DNA of 64,000 bases, taken from assembly GCA_965234685.1 (NCBI GenBank), contig OZ248539.1, positions 1,736,001 through 1,800,000 on the forward strand, given 5' to 3'. The DNA comes from Fimbriimonas planktonicus. GTDB taxonomy: Bacteria > Armatimonadota > Fimbriimonadia > Fimbriimonadales > Fimbriimonadaceae. Position numbers and translations under genes: made by a program. This document shows positions 42,599 through 51,607 of the stretch, in pieces (within the stretch, counting starts at the first letter, position 1; every line of letters begins with the position of its first letter). Under the pieces are notes generated by a model that saw nothing but the letters and a program-made list of their open reading frames with translations, was not told the origin of the DNA and made no database searches.

Positions 42599-45502
42599 AT
42601 GTCAGCCGTGGGCAACGCCAACGGCCGTTGTAGGGTGGCCGAATTGAACACTGTGCAACCCTCCCTGATGGACCCAAAGGTCCACGCCGCCGATGCCCCG
42701 CCGAGCGCCGTCTCCGAACCCATCCTTAACGGCCCTTACGCAGAGCCAGACGGTTACTGGGTCTTGGTAGACCCGGTAACCAACATCCGCGTCGAACCCT
42801 ACGTCCACGCTGGGCGCCGCCCTGCTGGGTACTACCGTGACCGAGGCGGCAAAAAATCAACCCAATCCACGATGCTTCTGGAGGAGTTCGCGCCCCTAGA
42901 AACCGTAAACGAAATCCGCCGCCGTGTCCGCGCCTGGCGAGAAGCCGATTACCCCGGCGTCACCCAAAGCACCCGCGCCCTCATCGAACACTGGCGAGAC
43001 CGCGAAGACCGACAACTGTTTTTCTGCCAACGGGAAGCCGCCGAAACCCTAATTTGGTTCTACGAATCCCCTGCGACTGACCGCCAAGGGCTGACTACCG
43101 AAGTCATCACCGAAGACGGCGAGTGGATCACGGTTCCGCTGAGCGAGGCCCATGCCCCGTTCATGCGCTACTGCCTAAAGATGGCCACCGGCACCGGCAA
43201 GACCGTCGTGATGGCCATGATCATCGCCTGGAGCGCGCTCAACAGACGTCACGGCGGCGTCATTCTCGTTGCCCCTGGGCGGACTGTGAAAGAACGCCTC
43301 GCCGTCCTTATCCCCCGCGCCCTCAACGAAGAAGCCCCCAAGGACTACTACACCACACTAAACCTAGTTCCGCCAAATCGCCTAGATGACCTTCAATCCA
43401 TCCGCGTCACCCTCCTTCACCGCCAAGAAGGAGCCATCGAGGACGACAGCCAGAAGAAAGGACCGCAAAAACTAGGCCGCGAGTCGCCGCGTGCCTTCGC
43501 CGACCGCCTGCTCAAAGAAGACCTTGGCTCTGCCAAAAACCTCCTCGTTCTTAACGATGAAGGGCACCACTGCTACCGCCCCCGATTGACAGGTGCCAAA
43601 GCCATTGACGCCGAGGCGAGAAAGGAAAACGAGCAAGCCGGTCAGTGGATTTCCATGCTGGAAATGATCCACCAGGCCCGAGGCATCGCAACTTGCGTAG
43701 ATCTCAGCGCTACTCCTTTTTACATTGACGGTAGCGGGTACCCGGTAGGTCGGCCATTCCCGTGGGTTGTTTCTGACTTCGGTCTGGCTGATGCCATTGA
43801 AAGCGGTCTAGTTAAGATTCCGCAGATTCCAGTGGACGACAACCATGGCCAAGCCAATCGCCCCGCCGCCTACTTCAATCTTTGGGACTGGGTCAACGAC
43901 CAGCTACCCGCCGCCGACAAGTATCGCCCCGGGAAGTCTGGCGACCCAAATCGCCTCGTAGCGCATGCCGACCCTGCCATGACCACCATGATCGGTAACT
44001 GGCAAATCGAGTTCGAAAAGTGGCGTGATGCGGGCCACCAGCAACCACCGGCGCTCATCATTGTCACCAACACTACCGAGATCGCCAAGGTTGCGTTTGA
44101 TCGGATCACCGCTCCCGATTATGCGTTTCAAGAGTTCACCAACGAGTCCGGCAAGCCCCCGGTGAGCTATCAGTACGACACCACCGTGTTCAAAAAGTCG
44201 GACGAAGGGAAGAAGCTGACCGAGCACGAAGCCGAAATCCGCGCAGTGCTGAACAGCGTTGGCCAAATCGGCCAGCCTGGCGAACAGGTTCGTTGCGTGG
44301 TCAGCGTATCCATGCTCACCGAAGGTTGGGACGCCCGCAACGTCACCCACATTATCGGCTTGCGGCCATTCCGCTCCCGCCTTCTCTGTGAGCAAGTCGT
44401 CGGGCGAGCGCTCCGAAGAATGTCCTACGATGTCGACCCTGTCACTGGCAGGTTCAAACCCGAGTACGCCGAGGTCTATGGCGTTCCGTTCGAAGTGATT
44501 CCGGTCAAAGCCGGTGCCAAAGGCGTTCCGCCTCCGGCCCCAGTCGGAACTTTGATTCGCTCCGTGCCGGATCGCCGAGACCAGTACCGCCTGTCCTGGC
44601 CAATTGTAGAAGGTTACGTCACCGAGATTCGCGACCGCGTCGTCTGCAACTTCGATAATCTGCCAACCTTGCGAGTGGGGCGACTTGGCGAACCCACCCG
44701 AATCAACGTAAAGCCGTCGGTCGGTATGCGTGTTGGCCGCCCCGATCGTGACGGCCCCGGCAAACTAACCACCCACAATCGCAACCCATATTACGATCGA
44801 GTCCGGGGGAAAACCGCCATCTACTCTGCCGCCGCTACTCTCACTAACGAGCGTGTGATTGAGCCCGCTCGCCGGGCCCGCATCTTCCCGATGATGCTGG
44901 AAATCGTCCGCCGCTACGTTGAGGAATTCGTAGAATTCACTGACGCCCAAGAAGGCGAGCTCGGACTATTGAAGTGGCAGAACGAGCTTATTGCGATCCT
45001 CGGCGAGAACATCTCCGAGTCTGACCTCCAAGGCGAGCCGATCTTCCTGCCCCGAATCATGAAGAACCGCGAGTTCGGCAACACCGATGGCGTCTACTAC
45101 TATTCGGATAGCCAAGACCTCCGCGCTACTACCCGCAGCCACATCAACTTCTGTTCGTTCGACAGCTCACTATGGGAAAACCAAGTCTTCCAAACACTTG
45201 AAGACAGCCCATTCGTTGACGCGTACGTCCGGAACGAGAAACTAGGTTTTGTGATTCCTTACGTAAAACCCAACGGAGCCTTGGCCAGATACCTGCCTGA
45301 CTTTGTCGTCCGGATGAGTTCCGGTCTCATGGTTGCCTTAGAAATCAAAGGCAATGAACGCCCTCTAGACGAAATCAAGAGAGCCGCTGGCCACAAATGG
45401 GTCTCCGCCGTAAACCGCCACTATGGCGAGCGACTATGGGCCTATCACATATGCTATGACTTCACACGTATTGAAGACGAACTCAAGAAGCTAGCCCAGT
45501 AG
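42599..45502 (+). CDS. Restriction endonuclease, DEAD-box helicase plus PD-(D/E)XK nuclease
   Basis: The restriction subunit partnering the methyltransferase. Its 967 residues contain the helicase motifs MATGTGKT (near 195), NDEGHHCY (near 320, DEGH in place of DEAH), LSATPF (near 368), MLTEGWDARNVTHIIGLRPF (near 570) and CEQVVGRALRR. Near residues 895-915 YLPDFVVRMSSG..ALEIKG has the P-D...E-x-K pattern of a nuclease site. The layout is that of type III Res subunits and of related helicase-nuclease enzymes with a site-specific methyltransferase partner. The first 25 residues could be trimmed; several starts are possible. Confidence 0.9.
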   Translation: MSAVGNANGRCRVAELNTVQPSLMDPKVHAADAPPSAVSEPILNGPYAEPDGYWVLVDPVTNIRVEPYVHAGRRPAGYYRDRGGKKSTQSTMLLEEFAPLETVNEIRRRVRAWREADYPGVTQSTRALIEHWRDREDRQLFFCQREAAETLIWFYESPATDRQGLTTEVITEDGEWITVPLSEAHAPFMRYCLKMATGTGKTVVMAMIIAWSALNRRHGGVILVAPGRTVKERLAVLIPRALNEEAPKDYYTTLNLVPPNRLDDLQSIRVTLLHRQEGAIEDDSQKKGPQKLGRESPRAFADRLLKEDLGSAKNLLVLNDEGHHCYRPRLTGAKAIDAEARKENEQAGQWISMLEMIHQARGIATCVDLSATPFYIDGSGYPVGRPFPWVVSDFGLADAIESGLVKIPQIPVDDNHGQANRPAAYFNLWDWVNDQLPAADKYRPGKSGDPNRLVAHADPAMTTMIGNWQIEFEKWRDAGHQQPPALIIVTNTTEIAKVAFDRITAPDYAFQEFTNESGKPPVSYQYDTTVFKKSDEGKKLTEHEAEIRAVLNSVGQIGQPGEQVRCVVSVSMLTEGWDARNVTHIIGLRPFRSRLLCEQVVGRALRRMSYDVDPVTGRFKPEYAEVYGVPFEVIPVKAGAKGVPPPAPVGTLIRSVPDRRDQYRLSWPIVEGYVTEIRDRVVCNFDNLPTLRVGRLGEPTRINVKPSVGMRVGRPDRDGPGKLTTHNRNPYYDRVRGKTAIYSAAATLTNERVIEPARRARIFPMMLEIVRRYVEEFVEFTDAQEGELGLLKWQNELIAILGENISESDLQGEPIFLPRIMKNREFGNTDGVYYYSDSQDLRATTRSHINFCSFDSSLWENQVFQTLEDSPFVDAYVRNEKLGFVIPYVKPNGALARYLPDFVVRMSSGLMVALEIKGNERPLDEIKRAAGHKWVSAVNRHYGERLWAYHICYDFTRIEDELKKLAQ

Positions 45503-45666
45503 CCGAGGCATCTCGCCTTTGCGACTATTGCGAATCTTGGCCGCATTCGTCGGGGGCCGAGCGGGCCGGGGACTTCGAAGCCGATTTTCTCCGCCGATGC
45601 GTCAAGGATCGCCAGATCGGCGGGAGGTCCGAACTGGGGGTCTAAGCGGTCAAGCGATTCGTTCAT
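45454..45666 (-). CDS. Small hypothetical protein, converging with restriction gene
   Basis: A 70-residue frame starting MNESLDRLDPQFGPPADLAI, 11 bases after the AAC(3)-like stop on the same strand. The first half looks like coding sequence. The last 16 codons overlap the 3' end of the restriction gene, and its C-terminal Arg/Pro-rich part may be a chance extension. The stretch 45524-45570 is about 83% identical to part of the fucosidase gene (48014-48060). No family recognised. Confidence 0.35.
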   Translation of the reverse strand: MNESLDRLDPQFGPPADLAILDASAEKIGFEVPGPLGPRRMRPRFAIVAKARCLGYWASFLSSSSIRVKS

Positions 45667-45677
45667 TGATAACACCC

Positions 45678-46382
45678 CTACTTAGTGATCAGCCACGCGG
45701 GATCTTCTTGCAGCTTACGCATCAAGCGGTCGTGGGCGATGCGGGTTTGGATTAGGCAGCCCCACTCGAGTTCGATCAAGGCTTCTTCTTGCAGCCAGAG
45801 GTCGCGGAGTTTATCTCGGTACCGGACAATAAGGTCTGGATTCCGCAGTTTGAACGGACTCTCTTTGGTCTTCCCATCGGCCGTAACAACCTTTACCGAT
45901 ACATCGGATGCCTGTAATGCATAAGGAACGCGGGCGTTTTCTTCGGCGGCTTCGATGACGGTGGAATGCATGAAGTCCATGCCGAAGATGAATTCTAGGC
46001 TGGAGAAGTTGGTGATCTCGGGCATCGGTGAGCCCATGCCGGATGGCGACATGGCATAGAGGTTTCCGGGGATCATGATGGCGGCGCTTCGGCCGGTGAC
46101 CATCCATGAGTGGGTGGGATGCAGGGTTCGCGACTTAGCCCCTAACACTTGGAAGGCGGCTTCGGAAATTTCGCCATTTAGAACGGGGGCTGTTGAAACG
46201 TCGAAGGTGTCGGACGGCGCCGAAAACGTGGGGAAATAGTTGACCTGCTTGCCTCTGCGAGCCAAGACGAAGTTCACGAGGTCGGTGGCGGTTTCGTCGT
46301 AGGCTGCCGAAACTCCGCCGTGAATCACCACCGGACTATCGCGGTTTAGGAGTGGTTCGATGAGTTCTAGCAGCTTTGCCAT
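45678..46382 (-). CDS. AAC(3)-family N-acetyltransferase-like protein
   Basis: A 234-residue protein that resembles the aminoglycoside 3-N-acetyltransferase fold. AAFQVLGAKSRTLHPTHSWMV corresponds to the family's 'G-x-x-RS-x-HP-x-x-S' region. SPMPEITNFSSLEFIFGMDF and STVIEAAEENARVPYAL correspond to 'SP..KL....G..LLLG....T.lH.AE....PY'. It is divergent, and most such chromosomal relatives do not act on aminoglycosides, so resistance should not be assumed. It is downstream of two unknown proteins on the same strand. Confidence 0.65.
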   Translation of the reverse strand: MAKLLELIEPLLNRDSPVVIHGGVSAAYDETATDLVNFVLARRGKQVNYFPTFSAPSDTFDVSTAPVLNGEISEAAFQVLGAKSRTLHPTHSWMVTGRSAAIMIPGNLYAMSPSGMGSPMPEITNFSSLEFIFGMDFMHSTVIEAAEENARVPYALQASDVSVKVVTADGKTKESPFKLRNPDLIVRYRDKLRDLWLQEEALIELEWGCLIQTRIAHDRLMRKLQEDPAWLITK

Positions 46383-46425
46383 GGTCGCAAGAATCCTACC
46401 TTAGCGCTTCTTTCGGCCCAAGGCT

Positions 46426-47070
46426 TTACTCCAAACGGTAATCGCCTGGATCGAACTCGTATTCCTGGGTCGCTTTGGCTCCGGCCATGGGGGAGCCGCC
46501 GCTGGAGGTGAGCTCCAACATTCCGCCCGCGGCCAGAACCTTGTCGTTCCACATGATGATTTCGATTCCGTGGTCCATGTCCCACGCGGTCTGGAAGTTG
46601 TAACCCACGATCCATTCGTTCTCTGGCTCGCCGCGCACGATGCTGATTCCGGTGAGTTTGAAGAACCGATTCAGCTGCTCGGCTGGCTCGCCGCCGAGTT
46701 GGCTCTGGATATATTCCCAGTGCTTTTGCCAAACCGGCATGCCGGGGAGATTGTCTTCTTGGAGCTCAACGAGGCACCGAGCATGGATCGCTGCGAGCTT
46801 GACTTTAAGGGCGGTCTCAATCACCTCGAGGTTGGATTGGATGAACTCCCAGGTGGGCAGGTAGCTTTCGTCGGGAACGTAAACGCAGAGCGAAATGACG
46901 TCGCCTGGCTCGCGGCAAGACGTGCAACAAGGGTCTAGCGGGGCTGGCGCTTTGGTGAGTTCCCACGTATGGAAAGTCTCGTCGTAAACCGAAAAGGGCA
47001 CATAGAAATCCCGCAGAAACGGCTTCGGCTCTTCCCAAATTCGTGGATTATCAAAGTCCTGCTCAACCAC
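46426..47070 (-). CDS. Uncharacterised acidic protein
   Basis: The 214 residues show no family I can name with confidence. The N-terminal half has a Cys cluster (PCCTSCREPGD) that might bind a metal. The C-terminal half contains GYNFQTAWDMDHGIEIIMWN, resembling DUF6985-type proteins in which a Trp-Asp-x-(E/D)-His-Gly motif recurs. It ends EYEFDPGDYRLE. No signal or membrane segment. It is 30 bases from the 47101 gene and in the same direction. Confidence 0.6.
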   Translation of the reverse strand: MVEQDFDNPRIWEEPKPFLRDFYVPFSVYDETFHTWELTKAPAPLDPCCTSCREPGDVISLCVYVPDESYLPTWEFIQSNLEVIETALKVKLAAIHARCLVELQEDNLPGMPVWQKHWEYIQSQLGGEPAEQLNRFFKLTGISIVRGEPENEWIVGYNFQTAWDMDHGIEIIMWNDKVLAAGGMLELTSSGGSPMAGAKATQEYEFDPGDYRLE

Positions 47071-47100
47071 GGGACGACGTTACCCGAGGTGCGACGGGGC

Positions 47101-47775
47101 CTAGGAATCGATGCGGGCGTACCACATGGCGTTTGCGGCTTTCAGTCGGTCGATGTAGTTTAAGAGTTCGGCTGACTCTAATTCAGACTCGCGTCGGCGC
47201 TCTTCGATCGAGTCGAAGACGTCGGACGATTCGATCTCATAACTCGGCAGCCGCTTTTGAAATTCCAATAGATCTGTCTGGAGCGCTTCGAGCTGTTGGG
47301 TATCCAGCATGGCGTGGGTGGGCCAATAGATTCGGTCATAGGGCTCGGCCGACTCGATCTCCGGGGCGAGGCGGTGATAGCGGTAGGGCGTCATGCGCAG
47401 CATTTGGTGGTTAGCGCGGTCGCCTTCGAACATCTCCTCTGCAAGATCGAAAATGTGCTGTTGGATGGCGCCGTGTTCTGTTTTTTTTACGGTAGTCGAC
47501 GGCTTGAACTGGGACCGCATGCTGCCGATTGCCGAGTCCCAAGCCAGGGCTTCCCCTTCGGTTAGATCGCTGTACCAATCGTCACTCGCTAGGCGTTTTC
47601 TCACCCAGCCAATTGGGTCAGCTTGCCAGGCGGGCGGGACTTCTTCGAAGAAGTCGTTTGCGTCTTCGTTCGAAGCGAGTGCCTTTAGGAACTTGTCAAG
47701 AAGGGGTGAGGAAGGCGTTTGGATGAACGCCAAGAACGCTTCTTGATCGATCGCGATTGTTTGGTAGGCCGCCAT
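47101..47775 (-). CDS. Uncharacterised acidic helical protein
   Basis: A 224-residue, acidic, Trp- and Tyr-rich protein with no recognisable domain. Features are a PPAWQADPIGWVRKRLASDDWY segment near residue 50, a TPYRYHRLAPEIE stretch, and a long helical C-terminus (EFQKRLPSYEIES to LKAANAMWYARI) rich in Glu/Arg that may form a coiled coil. It is probably cytosolic. It opens the three- or four-gene minus-strand run 47775-45454 facing the restriction genes and is divergent from the fucosidase gene. Confidence 0.6.
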   Translation of the reverse strand: MAAYQTIAIDQEAFLAFIQTPSSPLLDKFLKALASNEDANDFFEEVPPAWQADPIGWVRKRLASDDWYSDLTEGEALAWDSAIGSMRSQFKPSTTVKKTEHGAIQQHIFDLAEEMFEGDRANHQMLRMTPYRYHRLAPEIESAEPYDRIYWPTHAMLDTQQLEALQTDLLEFQKRLPSYEIESSDVFDSIEERRRESELESAELLNYIDRLKAANAMWYARIDS

Positions 47776-47871
47776 TGGTTTCCGTTGCTGATGATACTTA
47801 GAAGGCGTTCGTCACATACCCACGCTTCGTGCGTCGGTACAGGTCCCGGCCCGGCAGTACACTCTGCGACC

Positions 47872-49185
47872 GTGTCTGAAGAACGACTAGACGTCATTGC
47901 GCATTCGACCGCGCTCGCCCACGAGAAGCCGGAATGGCTGCGCGAGAGGCTGGAGTGGTTTCAGGACCAGAAGTTTGGGTTGCTGCTTCATTGGGGGCCT
48001 TATGCGCTTTGGGACTGCTGCGAATCTTGGCCGCTTTCGCCGGGGGACGAGTGGGCGCGGAACGACGATATGGAGTGCTGGACCAGCCGCGGAAAGGACC
48101 TGGCGCGGTTTCAGGCCGACTACTGGGCGCTGAATCGGCAGTTCAATCCGGCCAAGTTTGATCCCGAATCTTGGGCGGCGGCAGTGGCGGATTCGGGGAT
48201 TCGATACGTCTCGCTGACGGCAAAGCATCACGACGGGTTCTGCATGTGGGACACCCAGGAGACGTCCTACAAGATCACGGGCCCGGAGAGCCCTTATCCG
48301 GTGGATGTTTACAAGGGCTTCTGCGACGCTTTTCAGCAGCGCGGGCTTGGGGTTTCGGTTTACTTTTCGAAAGCCGACTGGCACTCGCCGGCTTATTGGT
48401 CGCCCGATGCGCCGGTGGTCACGCGCCAGGCGAATACGGTCGGAACGCCGCTTTGGGATGAGTTTGTGCGGTTCACCCATGCGCAGATTCGGGAGTTGAT
48501 GACGGGCTACGGCAAGGTCGACGTGCTGTGGCTGGATGCGGGTTGGGTGAAGGCGGAGCGCGGCGAAGACCTGGACATGGCGGGCATGATCGGCATGGCG
48601 CGGGAGCTGCAGCCGGGGCTGATTGTCGCGAACCGCACGGTCGGCGATGAGTTTGAGGACTTCATTACTCCGGAGCATCAGATTCCGGATGAGCCTTTAG
48701 ATCAGCCCTGGGAATCTTGCCTTTGCATGGGGACCAGTTGGAAGTATTCCGGGCCGGAAACGTTCCGCCCGGTTGGAGAGATCTTGCGGATGCTCATCGA
48801 GATTGTCTCGAAGGGCGGCAACTTCCTCATCGGTTTTGGGCCGACTCCCGAAGGTGAGTTTCCGGCTGGGGCCGTTGAGCGACTGAAAGAGATTGGCGCT
48901 TGGATGAAGATTAATGGCGAAGCGATCTACGGGACTCGCGCGATTGCGCCTTATTTTGAATCTGGGATTAGGTTCACGCAAAAAGGCAATCGGGTTTTTG
49001 CGTTTATCGTGGAGGGGTCGGCGAATAGTCTTGTGTCTCTAAGGCCGGGGCTCGGAGAGGAGTTGAGGCTCCTTGGGTCCCCTGCGGCGGTGGAGTGGAC
49101 GGAGGTAGACGGCGCTTGCGTGTTTACTTTGCCCGCTAGTGTCGAGTCCCTTCCCCGCCCTTTGACGCTGTACTTTGATCGCTAA
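47872..49185 (+). CDS. Alpha-L-fucosidase (GH29)
   Basis: A retaining glycoside hydrolase of 437 residues. KFGLLLHWGPYALWDCCESW is the GH29 opening, YVSLTAKHHDGFCMWDT a hallmark, and VDVLWLDAGW carries the nucleophile Asp near residue 222. GGNFLIGFGPTPEGEFP closes the barrel. It releases terminal fucose from glycans; no signal peptide is seen, suggesting a cytoplasmic enzyme. GTG 47872 is chosen, with TACACT (47858-47863) 8 bases upstream. An upstream ATG at 47719 would overlap the divergent gene and add unrelated sequence. Confidence 0.93.
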   Translation: MSEERLDVIAHSTALAHEKPEWLRERLEWFQDQKFGLLLHWGPYALWDCCESWPLSPGDEWARNDDMECWTSRGKDLARFQADYWALNRQFNPAKFDPESWAAAVADSGIRYVSLTAKHHDGFCMWDTQETSYKITGPESPYPVDVYKGFCDAFQQRGLGVSVYFSKADWHSPAYWSPDAPVVTRQANTVGTPLWDEFVRFTHAQIRELMTGYGKVDVLWLDAGWVKAERGEDLDMAGMIGMARELQPGLIVANRTVGDEFEDFITPEHQIPDEPLDQPWESCLCMGTSWKYSGPETFRPVGEILRMLIEIVSKGGNFLIGFGPTPEGEFPAGAVERLKEIGAWMKINGEAIYGTRAIAPYFESGIRFTQKGNRVFAFIVEGSANSLVSLRPGLGEELRLLGSPAAVEWTEVDGACVFTLPASVESLPRPLTLYFDR

Positions 49186-49291
49186 GCTCTCGTGATGATA
49201 GCCCCAGCGAACTTCCTATTTCCGGCGGAAAGGAAGGCTATTGAGAATTAATACGCCAATCCATTCCGCCGTTTTTCAGATTTAGTGCGGT

Positions 49292-50464
49292 CTACTTGAC
49301 CGCTTCCGCGGCTTTCTGGATCGAGAAGAATGCCGGCTTCGGCTTCAATGCACGATCGAACAGCAACGGATAGTCCGTTCGCCCTCGGACCGGGAAGTTG
49401 TTGAGCCAGGAGTGGCCGTCGTTGACGCCCCATAAGGTGACGCGCCCGATGTTTTTTCGGTATTTCAGGAACAGGTCAAACGCCTCTTTGAGCTTCTCTC
49501 CGTGCTTTACCGCAACCTCGTCGGGCAGGCCCTTGGTGTATGGGTTCATCACGGCCATCTGTTCCGGCGTCATCGCCTCTCGGCGGGAAACGTCGGCCCC
49601 CTGATAGCGGGTTGGCAACACGCCCATATCGAGCTCGGTAATCATCACCTTGAGGCCGAGCGCCGAGAACTCCTGAATCGCCTTTTCCGTTTCGGCAAAG
49701 GGCGGATTCTCGATGCGCCAGTGCGATTGGATGCCTACCGCGTGGATCGGGACCTTTTGGTCGAGCAACTTTTTCACCAGTTCCAGAGCCTTGGGCCGCT
49801 TGTAATCCAGCTCGATGTTGTAGTCGTTGTAAACCAAAATCGCGTCTGGGTCGGCCTCGTGGGCGGCGCGGAAGGCTTCGGCCAGGTAGTCCTCACCCAC
49901 GGCTTTCAACCACGGGGTTTGGCGCAGCAGACCTGGGCCGTCGTTAATGGCTTCGTTCACCACGTCCCATTCCTTAATACGCCCCTTATAGCGACCGACG
50001 ACGGCTTTGATGTGTGCTCGAAGTCGGGCGAGCGCGACTTCCCGGGTAACCGGCTGGCCGTCTTTGCCTTGGAAGAACCAACCTGGCGTCTGGGAGTGCC
50101 AAACCAAGGTGTGTCCAACGACCGAACCATTGCTTTCCTGGGCGAGAGCTACCAACTTGTCTGCATTCTCAAAAGTGAACTCGCCTTCTCTCGGCTGAAT
50201 CTCCGCCGGCTTCATCGCGTTTTCTGCCGTAACCGAATCGAAGTGCGTCTTCACAAGCTGCGTGGACCCATCGTCCTGACCTTGCAGCATGGCGGTGCTC
50301 ACGGCAGCGCCGATTCGGAATTTGCCCTTGAAGGCGTTCTTGAGTGGGGTGACGGCTTGGGTTTCGGTGACTTCAGACATAGGGGTGGTGGAGTTGCGAC
50401 TCATGGCCAGAGGCGCCGCGACCACAACAATGGGGACTGCGAGCAAGAGAATGCTTTTGTTCAT
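49292..50464 (-). CDS. Endo-1,4-beta-xylanase (GH10), secreted
   Basis: A 390-residue retaining xylanase. The signal peptide is MNKSILLLAVPIVVVAAPLA. The barrel contains GHTLVWHSQTPGWFF, the acid/base Glu in KEWDVVNEAIND (about E171) and the nucleophile in VMITELDMG (about E277). LWGVNDGHSWLN is the last conserved block. There is no extra binding module. GGAG precedes the ATG. A perfect LacI-type palindrome lies 50 bases upstream, so sugar-responsive repression is likely. Confidence 0.95.
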   Translation of the reverse strand: MNKSILLLAVPIVVVAAPLAMSRNSTTPMSEVTETQAVTPLKNAFKGKFRIGAAVSTAMLQGQDDGSTQLVKTHFDSVTAENAMKPAEIQPREGEFTFENADKLVALAQESNGSVVGHTLVWHSQTPGWFFQGKDGQPVTREVALARLRAHIKAVVGRYKGRIKEWDVVNEAINDGPGLLRQTPWLKAVGEDYLAEAFRAAHEADPDAILVYNDYNIELDYKRPKALELVKKLLDQKVPIHAVGIQSHWRIENPPFAETEKAIQEFSALGLKVMITELDMGVLPTRYQGADVSRREAMTPEQMAVMNPYTKGLPDEVAVKHGEKLKEAFDLFLKYRKNIGRVTLWGVNDGHSWLNNFPVRGRTDYPLLFDRALKPKPAFFSIQKAAEAVK

Positions 50465-50513
50465 GGGACTCCGAAGGGTGCAACTACGGGCTGCTGATAG
50501 CCAGCGTAATCTA

Positions 50514-50527
50514 ATTTACCGGTAAAT
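50514..50527 (-). promoter_or_regulatory. LacI/GalR-type operator upstream of xylanase
   Basis: ATTTACCGGTAAAT is a perfect 14-base palindrome with central CG, the form bound by LacI-family repressors. It is centred 56 bases before the xylanase ATG in a short intergenic gap that holds nothing else. A LacI gene lies at 1834; whether it acts here is unknown. Confidence 0.6.
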
Positions 50528-50571
50528 ACAAGCGGCTTAGTTCCAGGACTCCCGAACTCTTGTGCGGGAAC

Positions 50572-51450
50572 TTATCGACTGTATGCCTGAACGCGCTGCT
50601 CCAACGAAACACCAAGCAAGATCCTGGTCGTGGCTTCAACCGTTGCTAGTTCCTCCCCAAGGGTGCGTTTGAGGACCCGCAGCCCAAGCTGGCGCCCTAA
50701 AAGTAGGCTCGCGGCGGCACCAACGGTGTCGCAATCTCCCGGTAAAACGTGAGCCACGCGGAGCAAGCGGTTGGGGTCACCCTGTGCAAATGCAAGAACG
50801 GCAACTGTTTCGTGCCATTGCCGGTCTGGATGGAATGGCCATTCCCATTGTCTTGTCTCGCTACGAAGTTGATCGAGAAACTCGTGTTCTGTCATTGGTA
50901 CGTCTCGGTCCGGAATTGCTCCCGCAAATCGCGCTAGCGAATTCGTCGGGTCGAGGCGAGAGAACGATTCAAAATCTGGCGCGCTTTCGTGCAAGATCAA
51001 GCTGCCATATAGAAACTGGCCCCAAGCGGTGTCAAGGCCGGGCGAAAAGAACCCGTAAGGCCGATTGCACTCTTGAGCTTTCCAAGTTTTTTCGAGAATG
51101 CGAGCAAGTCGAGGAGCTACCGGATGAGCGAATTTCGCGGTTCGGAGCCAAGACCGGAAGCTGGGTTCGGACACCTCCTGGGTATCTCGAAGCCATGGCT
51201 CTAGGAGATGGATTCGGAACGACGTATCGTCGGTAACAACCCCGCGCCGCCCGCGAGTCTCCCGCTTGCGGGCCCACAGGTTCCACGGATTGGCTTTGGC
51301 CTCTCGGAACGGTTGGACCAGAGGTAGCAGCGGCGAGGCAGGATCTCCAATTTTGCCCGCCAAGCCGTGTGGTTCATGGGCAAACCCGGCTGCATCCGCA
51401 AGCGCACTCAGGGCCAAAGCACCCGCAATTCGATCGTGCATTTGCTGCAC
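50572..51450 (-). CDS. ADP-ribosylglycohydrolase (DraG/ARH) family protein
   Basis: A 292-residue hydrolase of the ARH fold. DRIAGALALSALADAAGFA is the N-terminal Gly/Asp motif, VVTDDTSFRIHLLEPWL supplies the first metal aspartates, and LPGDCDTVGAAASLLLGRQLG the second metal site (GDxDTxG). Members remove ADP-ribose from proteins or nucleic acids or act on related small molecules. The central substrate loop is not diagnostic. No ADP-ribosyltransferase is seen nearby; the Fic gene 2 kb away is a different type of modifier. Confidence 0.88.
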   Translation of the reverse strand: MQQMHDRIAGALALSALADAAGFAHEPHGLAGKIGDPASPLLPLVQPFREAKANPWNLWARKRETRGRRGVVTDDTSFRIHLLEPWLRDTQEVSEPSFRSWLRTAKFAHPVAPRLARILEKTWKAQECNRPYGFFSPGLDTAWGQFLYGSLILHESAPDFESFSRLDPTNSLARFAGAIPDRDVPMTEHEFLDQLRSETRQWEWPFHPDRQWHETVAVLAFAQGDPNRLLRVAHVLPGDCDTVGAAASLLLGRQLGLRVLKRTLGEELATVEATTRILLGVSLEQRVQAYSR

Positions 51451-51559
51451 GTTACACCAAAGGGTCCGCCTGTAAGCACAAGCGTTTTATGCCAAATGGA
51501 TTGTGGAAAGCGAGCCCCGAACAATCTTGCAGGCTCAACCTAAACCCAACAAAGCAATC

Positions 51560-51591
51560 GGGCCGTAACGGTGAAATCACCGTTACGGCCC
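51560..51591 (-). terminator. Terminator hairpin after 51608 lipoprotein gene
   Basis: A perfect 15-base inverted repeat (51560-51574 and 51577-51591, core CCGTAACGGTGA) lies 17 bases past the stop. The T run on the minus strand is weak (GATTGCTTTG). Confidence 0.65.
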
Positions 51592-51607
51592 TCAGGTCCC
51601 TTACGCT

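Noticed and set aside
45678..46382. Aminoglycoside resistance gene
   Set aside because: The protein has the AAC(3)-like outline but is divergent and chromosomal, without mobile-element context; resistance is not supported.
47887..48678. 263-codon minus strand frame inside the fucosidase gene
   Set aside because: Arg/Pro-rich, no domain, and fully antisense to conserved GH29 motifs.
49502..50497. 331-codon + strand frame opposite the GH10 xylanase
   Set aside because: The minus strand encodes a complete GH10 enzyme with signal and catalytic residues; this frame is its antisense shadow in GC-rich DNA.
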